Notes: generated by a model from the letters alone, not told the origin. A stretch of 64,000 nucleotides of DNA from Spirochaetota bacterium (GCA_023406985.1 JAEXTK010000060.1:1-64000), one strand, 5' to 3'; positions 36,492-47,399 are shown, counted from the first letter of the stretch. Translations and numbers: made by a program.

Positions 36492-37520
36492 ATGTCCCCC
36501 GAGTTGCCCCTTCCCGCGAAAAGTCGCGACGCGGACGCCGTCTCATCGGCGGTCTACGGTGAAAAGACGGAAGCCCGAGGCACGACCGTTGCTCGGCTCC
36601 TCGTGGACGGCGCCTCCAAGGTCATCATCGGCAAGCGCGACGTCCTGCAACTAGTGGTGGCGGCCCTACTCGCCAGAGGGCATATCCTCCTTGACGACCT
36701 TCCGGGCCTCGGCAAGACCACCCTCGCCAAAACCTTCGCGCGCCTCATCGCCGGAGCGGACGGACGTCCGCTCGAGTTCAAGCGCATCCAGTTCACGCCC
36801 GATCTACTCCCCTACGACATCACCGGCGTCGACGTCTTCGATCCGGAATCCCGCGGCTTCAGGTTCATCCCCGGGCCCATCTTGGCCAACATCGTGCTCG
36901 CCGACGAGATAAATAGGACGACGCCGAAGGTCCAGTCGGCTCTGCTAGAAGTGATGGCCGAGAATCAGGTCACCGTCGGCGCGAACATGCACCGCGCGCG
37001 GGATCCGTTCGTCGTCATCGCGACCCAGAACCCGGTGGAGAGCGAAGGGACCTTCCCGTTGCCCGCGGCCCAGTTGGACCGGTTCATGATGCGCCTCTCC
37101 CTCGGATATCCCGATCGCGATTCGGAACTGGCGATCCTCGATGAGGATCCGTCCCTCGCCGCCCTCTCTTCCCTAGAGCCGGTCGTTTCGGTCGCCGACT
37201 TTCTTGACGCGCGGGAGGCGGCCGAACGCGTGTACTGCCACGAGGAATTAAAAAATGCGGTCGTCGACATCGTACGCGGTACCCGCGTCCATAAAGGGAT
37301 CTCGCTCGGCGCGTCCCCGCGCGGGGGCCTGCACTTCATCAAGGCGGCGAAAGCGCTCGCCGTAGTGCGTGGGCGGGACTTCGTGACGGATGAGGATATC
37401 GAACGGATGGCCCCCTACGTACTCGCCCACCGGATCAAACTGCGGGATCCCCGCCTGCACGCGGAGTCGCTTGTCCGTGAGGCAACGCATGAGCGAATCG
37501 AACGTCTCCCTCGGGAGTAA
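36492..37520 (+). CDS. moxR: MoxR-family AAA+ ATPase
   Basis: 342 residues. Walker A LPGLGKTTLAKTF, Walker B IVLADEINR, sensor 1 VIATQNPVESEGTF and the arginine-rich lid HRIKLRDPRL are the MoxR (AAA_3) pattern. MoxR proteins act as chaperone-like ATPases that mature partner proteins encoded beside them, here DUF58 and a transglutaminase/TPR membrane protein. The start at 36492 lies 9 nt after the -10 of a good promoter; the longer frame from 36402 would begin upstream of that promoter. Overlaps the DUF58 gene by 32 bp. Confidence 0.92.
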   Translation: MSPELPLPAKSRDADAVSSAVYGEKTEARGTTVARLLVDGASKVIIGKRDVLQLVVAALLARGHILLDDLPGLGKTTLAKTFARLIAGADGRPLEFKRIQFTPDLLPYDITGVDVFDPESRGFRFIPGPILANIVLADEINRTTPKVQSALLEVMAENQVTVGANMHRARDPFVVIATQNPVESEGTFPLPAAQLDRFMMRLSLGYPDRDSELAILDEDPSLAALSSLEPVVSVADFLDAREAAERVYCHEELKNAVVDIVRGTRVHKGISLGASPRGGLHFIKAAKALAVVRGRDFVTDEDIERMAPYVLAHRIKLRDPRLHAESLVREATHERIERLPRE

Positions 37521-38790
37521 GGAACCCACCGTTCCCCCTCTCGCTTTTCCGCGGCCTACCGCGCTGGGAACCGGTTTTCTCTTGAGCGCTGCCGCGGCCC
37601 TCGGTTTCGGCATTCTCCGTGGCGAGCTGGCCGCCATCCTCTGGGCTTCCACCATCCTCATGGCCCAGGTCTACGCCTTCCTGGCGGTCGCCCTCGCGGC
37701 CGCAGTCCGCCGCTCCGCCCTGCGCGGGTATTCGTGCCGGATCGAGCCGGTGGAATGTAACCAAGGCGACTCCCTCATCGTGCATGCCGGAGGCTCCGCC
37801 CGCTTCCGCCCCCCCGCGGTGCTCGTTCGATTCCGCGTCGATCTCCGGACCGCGGACGGGCGCCGAACGGTCGTCTGCTTCGATCCCGAACGGCCCTCCA
37901 CGACGACGATCCGGGCGGGCGAACGAGGAGCCTATTTCGCCCCGCGGGATAGACTGGAGCTCATCGATAGCTTCGCCTTTTTCCGCGCCTCGTATGAAGT
38001 GAAGGCCGAGGCCGAGGCGCGCCTGCTCGTCCGCCCCTCCCCCGACGCGGCGGAAACGCGCTTGCCCGATCTCTCGGGCGGCAACGAACTCCGCATCGAG
38101 CCGACCTTCCGCCGCACCGAGGATCTCACCGACAATCGACGCTACGTCCCCGGGGACGACCCTCGCCGCATCAACTGGAAGATCTACGGCCATGCGGGGG
38201 AACTGTTCGTACGCGAAGGCGAGAGCGAACCGCCTCCGCGGTCCCGCATCGTCATCCTCGTTGACGCTTCTGCGGATCCCCGTTTATTCGACGCCGAATT
38301 CGGTCGCCGCGCCGTCGACGCGCTCGCGCAACGGGCCCTGGGACTGGTGGACGCCGTTATCGACGCAGGCTATGAAGCCCGGTTCGGTTACAACGGGAGC
38401 GATATCCTTTCGGGGAACGCACGTACGGCGGCGCGGGCATTCGCTTTTCTCGCGGCCCTCCCTCCGGATACCGCCCCGCCGCTTCCGCACCTCGCCCAGA
38501 CGGACCGGGGGACGGTCGTACTCGCGCTGCCGCGGCATATCGGTTATCCCTCCGCGCTGGAAAAGTTCCTCCGCGATCCGCGCCAGCGTTCCGACACCGA
38601 GATCCTCTTCATGGCCCCGGCCGCCGCGGATACGCGCCGAGAAAGCGGACTCGGCCGTTTCCTCTTCCTCCGGAGACCGGATAGGCCCCGGCCGAGCGGC
38701 GATGCCGACGCGATGGAACGCGCTCTCCAGGAATGCATATCGGCGTACGGCGGAAGGAGCGGCGTCCATGCCCGTAGAGCAGAGACCTGA
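37489..38790 (+). CDS. DUF58 (vWA-like) membrane protein
   Basis: 433 residues. Two N-terminal transmembrane helices (about 20-62), then a beta-rich region, then the DUF58 core with the signature RRYVPGDDPRRINWKIYG, and a vWA-like C-terminal domain starting IVILVDASAD (Asp of a MIDAS-like site). DUF58 proteins are almost always encoded after MoxR and before a transglutaminase. GAGG at 37478-37482 serves the ATG at 37489. The gene overlaps moxR and the next gene (22 bp), so the three form a tight operon. Confidence 0.88.
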   Translation: MSESNVSLGSKEPTVPPLAFPRPTALGTGFLLSAAAALGFGILRGELAAILWASTILMAQVYAFLAVALAAAVRRSALRGYSCRIEPVECNQGDSLIVHAGGSARFRPPAVLVRFRVDLRTADGRRTVVCFDPERPSTTTIRAGERGAYFAPRDRLELIDSFAFFRASYEVKAEAEARLLVRPSPDAAETRLPDLSGGNELRIEPTFRRTEDLTDNRRYVPGDDPRRINWKIYGHAGELFVREGESEPPPRSRIVILVDASADPRLFDAEFGRRAVDALAQRALGLVDAVIDAGYEARFGYNGSDILSGNARTAARAFAFLAALPPDTAPPLPHLAQTDRGTVVLALPRHIGYPSALEKFLRDPRQRSDTEILFMAPAAADTRRESGLGRFLFLRRPDRPRPSGDADAMERALQECISAYGGRSGVHARRAET

Positions 38791-41700
38791 GCCGGCCTTC
38801 GCGTTGCGGACCGTCACGAGCTGTATCGCGCTCTACCAGGTCCGCCTGCTCTCCGGCGAACTGGCGGACGACGCCTTCTTTTTGGCGGCGCTGCTATCGG
38901 CGGTCTGTCTCGCCCTTCTCGCGAGCCGCGCGCGTCTCCGGGCCGTTCCCGCTATCCTCGGCTTCGCCGCGTTTCCCTGGCTCGTTCGCGCCGTCGTAGC
39001 CGCGTCGGGGGGCGCATTCGGTGCGCCCTCGGTCGCGGACGACGCTCGGCTGCTTTCGTTCGATCGGAACCTGATGATCGCATTCCTCCCCTTCCTTTGG
39101 GCGGCGATCACCGCGTTCGCGGCCTCCCGCTCGCGTCGCTTCATCGCCTGGGAGCAACTCGCCGATTCGGCCCTCGTCATCGGCCTCTTCGCGTTCAAGA
39201 CGAGCAAGGACCTGCCTCCCTACGGGCGACCGATCGTCCTCGTCACGATCTTCGCCGTCTTCACGTTCTTTCAATTCCTCGTCCTCCTCGCCGTTCGGGC
39301 GGACCCGACGAAAAAGGAAAAACGCGCCGGCATCATTTTGGCCGCGCTCATCAGCCTGCTCGCGGCGGCCTTCCTCATCCGTCCCTTTGAAGAGGGCCTC
39401 GTCGACTCGGGCGGCGGATTGCTCAAACCGAACCTCCTTCGCTTCGACTTCTCGCAATTCCTTCGCCTGGAAAGCGAGATTTCCCTCTCCGACGACCTCG
39501 TCCTCATCGTCCGGAAGGATGCCGACGACCAGCACATCCTGCTGCGCCGCTTCGTGCTTTCCGGCTACGACCGGAAACGCGGCTTCTTCCGCGACCCGGT
39601 TCATGACGAAGTCGCCCACCCCGAGCGGCTCCCCGATACGACCCTCGAATTCTCCACTCCCCCCCTCAAAGGAACGCGGATCACCAAACAGGAGCTGTAC
39701 CTCGTCAACCTCGATCCCGCCGCCTTCATCGCGCTCAACCAACCCTCGCGGGTCGTCCCCTTCGATTCCTGGGACGCCTCGTCCTTCAGCTCCGCGTACG
39801 CCGTCGAAAGCCGGACCAGCGACGCCCTGCCCTTTGAGCTGATGGGCGCTGTCTCAGATCCCCCCAATCCGGCTTCCATGGGAATGTCCGAGGCGGACTA
39901 TCGCCGGTACACCGATTACGGCGCTGACGAACGGATCGCGGAGCTCGCCGGAACCATGGTCGACGGCCTTGAGGGGTATTGGGATCGGATACAGGCGATC
40001 TACGAACGGCTCAAGTACGGCGAATACCGGTACAGCCTCAAGCCGGGAATCGCCGCCGACGGCGACCAACTGGGGCGCTTCCTGTTCGAGTCCAAAAAGG
40101 GATACTGCTCCTACTTCGCGTTTTCCATGACCCTCCTCCTCCGGTCCTTGGGGATACCCGCGCGGGTCGCGGTCGGGTTCTTCATGGATCCGTTCACCGG
40201 CGCGTTCGATTACTACCCCGTACGGGCCGACATGGCCCATGCCTGGGTGGAGGTCTATTTCCCCGGTTTCGGGTGGATCGAATACGATCCGACGACGGAC
40301 AGCCTCGCCGAAGGCGAGGAATTCCGCTTCTCCTCGGGCGTCGCACCCGAAATCTTCGAGCGGCTCATGCGGGAAATCCTGGAAAACCGGGATCGGCTTT
40401 CGGCGCGAACGCCGGAACAGTCGAAGGGGCTGGAGCGAGCGCTTCCCCGGGCGGCCCGAGCCGCCGCGGATTTCCTTGCCCGCGGATGGCCCGCGATCGC
40501 CGCGCTCCTTTGGATCATCGCCGCCGCGATCGCGCGCGCTGGATACTACCTCGCGGCGCGGCTCGCCGCTCAGCCGCGCCGGTCCGCGGGACTGATCGCC
40601 CGCCACGCCTTCGCGCGGCTGGCCTTCGCCGGCTACCGTCGCCGCCGAGGCGAGACCCTCGGAGCGTTCGCCGCCCGTATCGATGGAGCGCTCGCGCTCG
40701 GCGTCGGGCCTATCCTGGAGATCTATACTCGCGGGAGGTTCGCCCCGAGCTTCCTGCCCGAAGACGCGGCGGCCATGAAGGCGGCATACGGGGACTTCGC
40801 GGCGGCCTACACGAAAGCGATACCGCTGACGCGCCGACTTCTCGCCTGGGCGGTTCCTCCCCTCGCCCGGTCGTTACCCGCGCCCCGGCTCAGAAAAACG
40901 CGGTTCGTGGCCCCCGGCCTCTTGATACTCGTCCTTCTCCTGTCGTCGGATCGCACGGCGGAAGCCCAGCCGACAGCCGCGCCGGCCGACGTACTCCAAG
41001 CCGAAGCGGCGGAGGCGGTGAAGGCCGAACAGTGGGATCGCGCCGTCGCGCTCTACCGCAAGGGGAGGCAAGCCTACCCCGACGATGTCCGATTCCCCAT
41101 CGCGCTCGGCGATCTCTATGCCGATCGCTCGTTGTATAGCCTCGCGAGGGAGCAGTTCAAGGCGGCCGAAAAATTGACCCCGGAGGACCCCTCCCTACTC
41201 TATCGCCTGTCCACGGCGGCCGGAAGGCTCAACCTTGACGCCGAATCGGCCCGTTACCTGGAACGCGTGGTCGCCCTCCATCCGGAAGATCGCGACGCGA
41301 TAGGCGATCTCGGGTGGATGTACTTCAAACTCCATCGGCTCCGCGAAGGCGAACGCTTCCTGCTCGACGCCATCGAGCGGCTCGGAAGCGACCGCGGTTT
41401 CTCCATGACCCTCGGGACCATCTATTCCGATCTCTTCGAGTATGACCGCTCCAAGGAAGAGTATCTCAAGGCGATCGCCGACGCGGACGCCAACGGGGCG
41501 AAAACCTTCTCGGCGGTCGCCCACTACAATCTCTCGATATTGGAATCGCGCCACCACATGTATGCGGAGGCCTTCGACCGAACGGGCCTCTCGCTCGCGG
41601 CAGCCGATCGCGCTTCCGGCCATCTCGCGCGCGGCGAACTATTCGTCAAACGCCTGGAACTGCCGAAGGCGTTCGCCGAATATGCCGCGGCGTATGAACT

Positions 41701-42682
41701 CGACGTTTCCCCCTTGTCCAAGATCAACATAGCCGACGCCTACCGCATCGCCGGCCGGCTCCAGGAAGCGCGCGCGTATGCCGAGGAGACCCTCTCCGCG
41801 CGCGATGTTTCCTGGATGCTCAACTACGGGACCAACATCGATCAGCACCGCAGGGAGCTTCACGAGATCCTCTCCGCCGCCTATCGCGGGCTCGCCGAGA
41901 TCGAAATCGCCACGCCCAGGACGGGGCCGTGGGACGCGGCCGTCGGCCTGTTCCGCGCCGCCGTCTATCGGCTCCGCGCCGTCTCTCACGACGCCGCATT
42001 CCGGCGCTACAGCCTCGTCGTCGCCGCCGCATATGACGGAGAAGGCCAACGGCTCGACGCCCTCGTCAATTATTTCAACGCCTTCCAGGCCTACCCCGAT
42101 CGCGCCCGCAGGTATCTCGCGGAGGCGCGGGCCTTTGAGAGCGGCAGGGTCCCCGAGGCCGCGCCGAGCTACGACCTGGAGGAGGGGCGGCTCTTCGCCG
42201 ATACGGAGCTGCTGAGGTCGGCGATCGCGCATCTTGATCCGGTCTGGGAACGGGACCTCTTGGCCGATGCCTGGGCGGAGTATGCCCATCTCTCCGAACG
42301 GCGCGGGGAAGCCGCCGAAGCCGAAGACGCGGTGGAACGGCTTTTCGCCTTGAATCGCGGGGCGCTGCGCCAGAACGGCTTCCGGTTGCCCGTACGCCTC
42401 GCGGTTACGGTGTCGGGGGCGGCGGAAGCATCCTCCGTCTCCGCAAAAACGACGGCGCGCATCCGATCGACGCTGGAAAGCGCGGGGTTCAAGGTAGCGC
42501 GGGAAGCGTCTCGCTTCACGCTCTCTATCGATCTTCAGGACGACGGAGCCCGCTGCGAACTCGTGGATGGCGGGCGCGGCGTGACCCTGGTCCGCGCGAC
42601 GATCCCGCTTCCGTCCCTTTCCCGCAAAGACAGGACGGCCTTCGCCGTGACGCTCGCGGATACGATCTTCCGCGTGGAGTGA
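38768..42682 (+). CDS. Transglutaminase-like membrane protein fused to a TPR protein
   Basis: 1304 residues in one uninterrupted frame. Residues about 1-200 hold several transmembrane helices (TgpA-like N-terminus). The transglutaminase core follows: GYCSYFAFSMTLLLRSLGIPARVAVGF (Cys), MAHAWVEVYFPGFGWIEYDPT (His and Asp). A further helix lies near 575-600, then a DUF4129-like tail. Near residue 710 is a hydrophobic segment and AEAQ that looks like a signal peptide, after which come TPR repeats (WDRAVALYRKGRQAYPDDV, SLAREQFKAAEKLTPEDPSL, ESARYLERVVALHPEDRDA...). The C-terminal 120 residues are of unknown fold. In related operons transglutaminase and TPR are separate genes, so this is a fusion. 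Confidence 0.85.
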   Translation: MPVEQRPEPAFALRTVTSCIALYQVRLLSGELADDAFFLAALLSAVCLALLASRARLRAVPAILGFAAFPWLVRAVVAASGGAFGAPSVADDARLLSFDRNLMIAFLPFLWAAITAFAASRSRRFIAWEQLADSALVIGLFAFKTSKDLPPYGRPIVLVTIFAVFTFFQFLVLLAVRADPTKKEKRAGIILAALISLLAAAFLIRPFEEGLVDSGGGLLKPNLLRFDFSQFLRLESEISLSDDLVLIVRKDADDQHILLRRFVLSGYDRKRGFFRDPVHDEVAHPERLPDTTLEFSTPPLKGTRITKQELYLVNLDPAAFIALNQPSRVVPFDSWDASSFSSAYAVESRTSDALPFELMGAVSDPPNPASMGMSEADYRRYTDYGADERIAELAGTMVDGLEGYWDRIQAIYERLKYGEYRYSLKPGIAADGDQLGRFLFESKKGYCSYFAFSMTLLLRSLGIPARVAVGFFMDPFTGAFDYYPVRADMAHAWVEVYFPGFGWIEYDPTTDSLAEGEEFRFSSGVAPEIFERLMREILENRDRLSARTPEQSKGLERALPRAARAAADFLARGWPAIAALLWIIAAAIARAGYYLAARLAAQPRRSAGLIARHAFARLAFAGYRRRRGETLGAFAARIDGALALGVGPILEIYTRGRFAPSFLPEDAAAMKAAYGDFAAAYTKAIPLTRRLLAWAVPPLARSLPAPRLRKTRFVAPGLLILVLLLSSDRTAEAQPTAAPADVLQAEAAEAVKAEQWDRAVALYRKGRQAYPDDVRFPIALGDLYADRSLYSLAREQFKAAEKLTPEDPSLLYRLSTAAGRLNLDAESARYLERVVALHPEDRDAIGDLGWMYFKLHRLREGERFLLDAIERLGSDRGFSMTLGTIYSDLFEYDRSKEEYLKAIADADANGAKTFSAVAHYNLSILESRHHMYAEAFDRTGLSLAAADRASGHLARGELFVKRLELPKAFAEYAAAYELDVSPLSKINIADAYRIAGRLQEARAYAEETLSARDVSWMLNYGTNIDQHRRELHEILSAAYRGLAEIEIATPRTGPWDAAVGLFRAAVYRLRAVSHDAAFRRYSLVVAAAYDGEGQRLDALVNYFNAFQAYPDRARRYLAEARAFESGRVPEAAPSYDLEEGRLFADTELLRSAIAHLDPVWERDLLADAWAEYAHLSERRGEAAEAEDAVERLFALNRGALRQNGFRLPVRLAVTVSGAAEASSVSAKTTARIRSTLESAGFKVAREASRFTLSIDLQDDGARCELVDGGRGVTLVRATIPLPSLSRKDRTAFAVTLADTIFRVE

Positions 42683-42701
42683 GGCCGCCGCCCTATGAAA
42701 A

Positions 42702-42733
42702 GACCCCCTGGAAGCGACTGCCTCCAGGGGGTC
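42702..42733 (-). terminator. Intrinsic terminator of the FMN-binding protein gene
   Basis: Perfect 11-bp stem (GACCCCCTGGA / TCCAGGGGGTC) with a 10-nt loop, followed on the minus strand by TTTT. It also lies 19 bp after the convergent transglutaminase gene, but on that strand no T-run follows. Confidence 0.85.
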
Positions 42734-42763
42734 ATCATTGGCTTTCTTCCGGTTCGAGGGCGC

Positions 42764-43585
42764 TTACTTCGCGGCCTTGAGCGCGTCGGAAGCGAGCTTG
42801 AGGAAACCGGAAACGTGGATGGAGACGCCGGTGATCGCGTCGGTCTTGCCGTCCGCCTTCACGGCGATCTTCGCCGGATCCTGGGCCTTCACGAAGGCGG
42901 CCTCGGCCTTGACGGCCTGCTCGTGCCACTCGGCCTGGGCCTTGCCGAACTTCACCATGTTGTAGTTGCCGGTCGTGGACTCGACGATCTTGGACTTCTT
43001 GGCGGCGTCCTTGGAAATGCCGTTCCACACGGCGTCGACGACGGTGCCGTTCACGACAGTGACGAGGATCGTATCCTTCCAACCGGACTGCGCGTCGAAC
43101 TCGGGCTGCTCGGCATAGTACCAGCCGTCCTTCGCATACATGCCCTTGGCGACCGGGCCCGCGGCGGCGGCCTTCTTGGCCAGCTCGAAGAACTCCTTCA
43201 CGTGGATCGAAGCGCCGGAGATCGCATCGGTCCGGCCCTCGGCATCGGTGAACTTGCTGAAGCTCAGGTCCTGGGTCTTCACCAGGTACGCTTCGACGGC
43301 GGCGGCCTGATCGGACCACTCGGCCTGGGCCTTGCCGAACTTCTTCATGTTGTACTTGCCGGCCTTGTCGTACGCCTTCTTGTCCACGGCGCCGGCGACG
43401 TTGCTCACGCCGTTCCAGTTCGCGGATACGATCTTGCCGCCCTTGACCTCAAGGACGACCTGCTCCTTCCAACCGCTCTTGGGGAACTCGGACTCCTGCG
43501 CGAAGTACTTGCCGTCTTTCAGGCTCTGGGCGCTCACGGAGAACGCGAGCGCGACGAGCGCGACGATCATGATTGTACGCTTCAT
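42764..43585 (-). CDS. Exported protein with two tandem FMN-binding domains
   Basis: 273 residues with a signal peptide (cleavage after SVSAQ). Two repeats of about 130 residues each contain GWKEQVVLEV / GWKDTILVTV, a GKYNMKKFGKAQAEW / GNYNMVKFGKAQAEW block, and a flavinylation-like motif DAISGAS (120-126) / DAITGVS (249-255). In the family, the final Ser/Thr of D-x-x-[ST]-G-A-[ST] is covalently flavinylated by ApbE. So this is probably a periplasmic flavoprotein in extracytoplasmic electron transfer. No apbE or Rnf/Nqr gene is adjacent. SD AGGAGG; promoter TTGACA-N17-TATTGT. Confidence 0.88.
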   Translation of the reverse strand: MKRTIMIVALVALAFSVSAQSLKDGKYFAQESEFPKSGWKEQVVLEVKGGKIVSANWNGVSNVAGAVDKKAYDKAGKYNMKKFGKAQAEWSDQAAAVEAYLVKTQDLSFSKFTDAEGRTDAISGASIHVKEFFELAKKAAAAGPVAKGMYAKDGWYYAEQPEFDAQSGWKDTILVTVVNGTVVDAVWNGISKDAAKKSKIVESTTGNYNMVKFGKAQAEWHEQAVKAEAAFVKAQDPAKIAVKADGKTDAITGVSIHVSGFLKLASDALKAAK

Positions 43586-43639
43586 GGTAAAAAATCCTCC
43601 TGGCCTAATATGCTTTCGGCCATATAACGATTATTTGAT

Positions 43640-43668
43640 ACAATATTGGACGATTTGACCGCTGTCAA
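43640..43668 (-). promoter_or_regulatory. Promoter of the FMN-binding protein gene
   Basis: Minus strand TTGACA (43663-43668), 17-nt spacer, TATTGT (43640-43645). The leader of about 48 nt has a TGGCC/GGCCA inverted repeat and AGGAGG before the ATG at 43585. This is the best -35 in the window and suggests strong expression. Confidence 0.7.
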
Positions 43669-43772
43669 GCCGACCGCCGAGCCCTTGATCGCTCCATACC
43701 GTGTACAAGACTGACCCGGCTCGATATAGTGGAGCGCAAATACGACATGCCCAAAGCGGACAAGGAGACGCC

Positions 43773-45704
43773 ATGCGCCGCACCACTTTCTCCATGATCG
43801 CCGACGCCAGAGCGCGCTTCGGAGAGAAGCCTTTCGCCTATCGGAAAACGGACGCGGGCTGGGTCTTCAAGACATTTAACGAAACCTTCGATGAATCCCG
43901 CCTCCTGGCGTCGTTCCTTCTGGATCGCGGATTCGCTTCCGGCGAACGGCTCGCCATCTATGCCGAGGGAAGCCCCAATTGGATCGTCGCGGAATACGGG
44001 ATCATCGCCGCCGGCTGCGTCGCGGTCCCCCTATCCTTCAAGCTCCTCCCGGAGGAAATCGCGTATCGGCTCGAGCACTCCGAGGCGCGCGTCATCTTTA
44101 CCAATACCAACCACTTCGAAAAGATGGCCCGCGTGGCCAGGGACGTAGGCGCACGCACCGGCGTCACCATCGACCTCGTATCGCTCGATGAGGATTACGA
44201 TCTCGGCGCGATCGATTATCCCCCCGAACATCTCTTCCGTATGGACCGGGTCCGGGAGCTCGGCGCGGCCGCTTTACCCCGTACGCTGCCGACCTTGGAC
44301 GCCCGAGAACGCGACTGCAGCGAAGACGATGTCGTGACGATCTCCTATACTTCCGGGACGACCGGAAACCCGAAAGGGATCATGCTGACTCACGCGAACT
44401 ACTGGATCAACAGCCTCGATTCCGTGAACATCTTCCGCATTCCGGTCTGCACCCACCGCAATTTCGTGGTCCTTCCCGTGGACCATTCCTTCGCCCAGAC
44501 GGTCGGCATCCATGCCTCCGTCCAGCGCGGCATCGAAGTTTGGTTCGTCGACTCTCGCGGCGGTGGGATGGCTATCCTGCGAAACATTCCTGATAATATG
44601 AAGGAGGCGGAGCCGGTCTTCTTGATGACCGTACCCGCCTTGTCCGGAAATTTCATGAAAAAGATCATCGCCGAGATCGATCGGAGGGGCGGGCTCGTGC
44701 GGACCCTTTTCCATCTCGGCATATCCTCCGGCATCAAACACCTCGGCGACGGACTCAAGAGTCCGCGCACCCTGAAAGCTTTCTGCAACGGCCTCGTGTA
44801 CTATCCGCTCAAGAAACTCGTGCTCGACCGGGTCCGACAGGAAGTCTTCGGGAAACGGGCGCAATTCTTTTCCGGCGGCGGCGCCAGCTTCGACATAGGC
44901 CAGCAGCGCTTTTTCCGCGCCCTCGGCATGCCGATCTACCAAGGCTACGGCATGACGGAGGCATCCCCGGTCATCTCCACCAACACCGCGTGGAACCTCA
45001 AGCTCGGGACCTCCGGCGTGGCGCTGCCGAACGTGGAGATCCGCGTCATGAAGGAAGACGGCGAAGTCGCCGCGCCCGGAGAAAAGGGCGAAATCCAAGT
45101 CCGCGGACCGAACGTGATGAAGGGATACTTCAAGAATCCCGCCGCGACGGAGGAAGCCATCGTGAACGGATGGCTCCGCACCGGCGATCTCGGGTGGCTC
45201 GACTCGGAGGGGTATCTCACCGTCGCGGGGCGCGCGAAAGCGCTCCTCATCTCCGCCGACGGAGAGAAGTACAGCCCCGAGGGAATCGAGGACGCCATCC
45301 TCAATTCCGCCAGGCTCGTCGACCAAGTCCTGGTATGGAACGATCATCGAAAATTCACCTGCGCCCTCATCACCTTGGATGACACCAGTGTCAAAAAAAC
45401 CATCACCGCCAATAAGATCAAGACGCCGGAAGCCCTCTTGGAAACGATCAAGGAATCCTTCTATTCCTTCCGATCCGACCCGTCGTACCGGAACATGGTT
45501 CCGCCGAATTGGACCCCTTCCACGTTCCAAATCGTCGAGGAACCGTTCAGCGAAAAAAACGGGCTCGTCAATTCCACGATGAAAATCGTCCGCTACAAGG
45601 TCGCCGACCAATATGCGGAATTGCTGGATTACGTTTATAGTTCTTCGGGATCAAGTTACCAGAACGAGCGCAACATCGAAGCGCTTCGTCGTTACTTCCG
45701 ATAA
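43773..45704 (+). CDS. Long-chain acyl-CoA synthetase (AMP-forming)
   Basis: 643 residues. Adenylate-forming motifs: [16 protein letters not shown] (A3), [12 protein letters not shown] (A5), [17 protein letters not shown] (A7) and [21 protein letters not shown] (A8); the last 60 residues are the C-terminal cap. The size and the A8 variant fit the FadD15-type long-chain fatty acid-CoA ligases, found in many spirochetes. It activates fatty acids for phospholipid synthesis. The start at 43773 has GGAGAC 4 nt upstream. TATAGT at 43725-43730 is a possible -10. metK follows after 25 nt. Confidence 0.9.
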   Translation: MRRTTFSMIADARARFGEKPFAYRKTDAGWVFKTFNETFDESRLLASFLLDRGFASGERLAIYAEGSPNWIVAEYGIIAAGCVAVPLSFKLLPEEIAYRLEHSEARVIFTNTNHFEKMARVARDVGARTGVTIDLVSLDEDYDLGAIDYPPEHLFRMDRVRELGAAALPRTLPTLDARERDCSEDDVVTISYTSGTTGNPKGIMLTHANYWINSLDSVNIFRIPVCTHRNFVVLPVDHSFAQTVGIHASVQRGIEVWFVDSRGGGMAILRNIPDNMKEAEPVFLMTVPALSGNFMKKIIAEIDRRGGLVRTLFHLGISSGIKHLGDGLKSPRTLKAFCNGLVYYPLKKLVLDRVRQEVFGKRAQFFSGGGASFDIGQQRFFRALGMPIYQGYGMTEASPVISTNTAWNLKLGTSGVALPNVEIRVMKEDGEVAAPGEKGEIQVRGPNVMKGYFKNPAATEEAIVNGWLRTGDLGWLDSEGYLTVAGRAKALLISADGEKYSPEGIEDAILNSARLVDQVLVWNDHRKFTCALITLDDTSVKKTITANKIKTPEALLETIKESFYSFRSDPSYRNMVPPNWTPSTFQIVEEPFSEKNGLVNSTMKIVRYKVADQYAELLDYVYSSSGSSYQNERNIEALRRYFR

Positions 45705-45729
45705 GCGGATTCGCTCCAAAGGAGTCGGT

Positions 45730-46899
<1,170 letters not shown>

Positions 46900-46907
46900 G
46901 CGAGCGC

Positions 46908-47327
46908 ATGGACCTTCAGCGCCTGCGCGCTTCCATCCGCGCCGCCTCCCGATTCGCCTTTTCGCGATCGGGAGGCCCCGGCGGACAGAACGTCAACAAG
47001 GTCAACACGAAGGTGGAGCTCCGCCTTCGCCTCGCCGAGCTCGACGGCCTTTCCCCCGCCGAGCTGGCTCGGGCTACGGCCATGCTCGCCGGGCGCATCG
47101 TGGACGACGATGAGCTCCTCATCGTATCCAGCGAGGAGCGCTCCCAGGCGGCCAATCGGGAGCGGGCCCTCTCCCGCGCCGAAGCGGTCATCGCCGCCGC
47201 CGCCCGCATTCCGAAGCGTCGGGTCGCGACGAAACCGACCCGAGCCTCCAAGGAGCGCCGGCTTGCCGCCAAGCGGATCCGCAGCTCGGCTAAAAAGAAC
47301 CGGCACGACCGTCCCGATCTCGAATAG
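46908..47327 (+). CDS. arfB: ArfB/YaeJ-type peptidyl-tRNA hydrolase (ribosome rescue)
   Basis: 139 residues. The GGQ motif is in RSGGPGGQNVNKVNTKVELR, the RF-1 catalytic-loop signature, and the C-terminal tail is basic (KPTRASKERRLAAKRIRSSAKKNRH), as in ArfB where the tail enters the empty mRNA channel. It releases nascent peptides from stalled ribosomes. It starts 8 nt after the metK stop with no clear SD, so it relies on metK translation. An upstream in-frame ATG within metK (46851) is not needed. Confidence 0.88.
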   Translation: MDLQRLRASIRAASRFAFSRSGGPGGQNVNKVNTKVELRLRLAELDGLSPAELARATAMLAGRIVDDDELLIVSSEERSQAANRERALSRAEAVIAAAARIPKRRVATKPTRASKERRLAAKRIRSSAKKNRHDRPDLE

Positions 47328-47357
47328 TCGCCCAATCTCCCGATTTTTCGTACGGAC

Positions 47358-47399
47358 GTAACCCTCGTTACCGCACATCTCCCGAGATGGTGGCATACT
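47358..47399 (+). promoter_or_regulatory. Flavodiiron gene promoter with GTAAC-N4-GTTAC operator
   Basis: Palindrome GTAAC-CCTC-GTTAC (47358-47371) and -10 CATACT (47394-47399). The centre is 29.5 bp upstream of the -10 start, the same as at the hcp promoter, giving about -41.5. No -35 hexamer is recognisable. The predicted start of transcription is about 47406, so an ATG at 47401 cannot be the start codon. Confidence 0.75.

Noticed and set aside
38192..38767. N-terminal extension of the transglutaminase/TPR frame
   Set aside because: It would overlap the DUF58 gene by almost 600 bp; composition is Ser/Arg-rich shadow. Start set at 38768.
45705..45729. SAM riboswitch before metK
   Set aside because: Only 25 nt separate metK from the previous gene and no fold is possible in that space.
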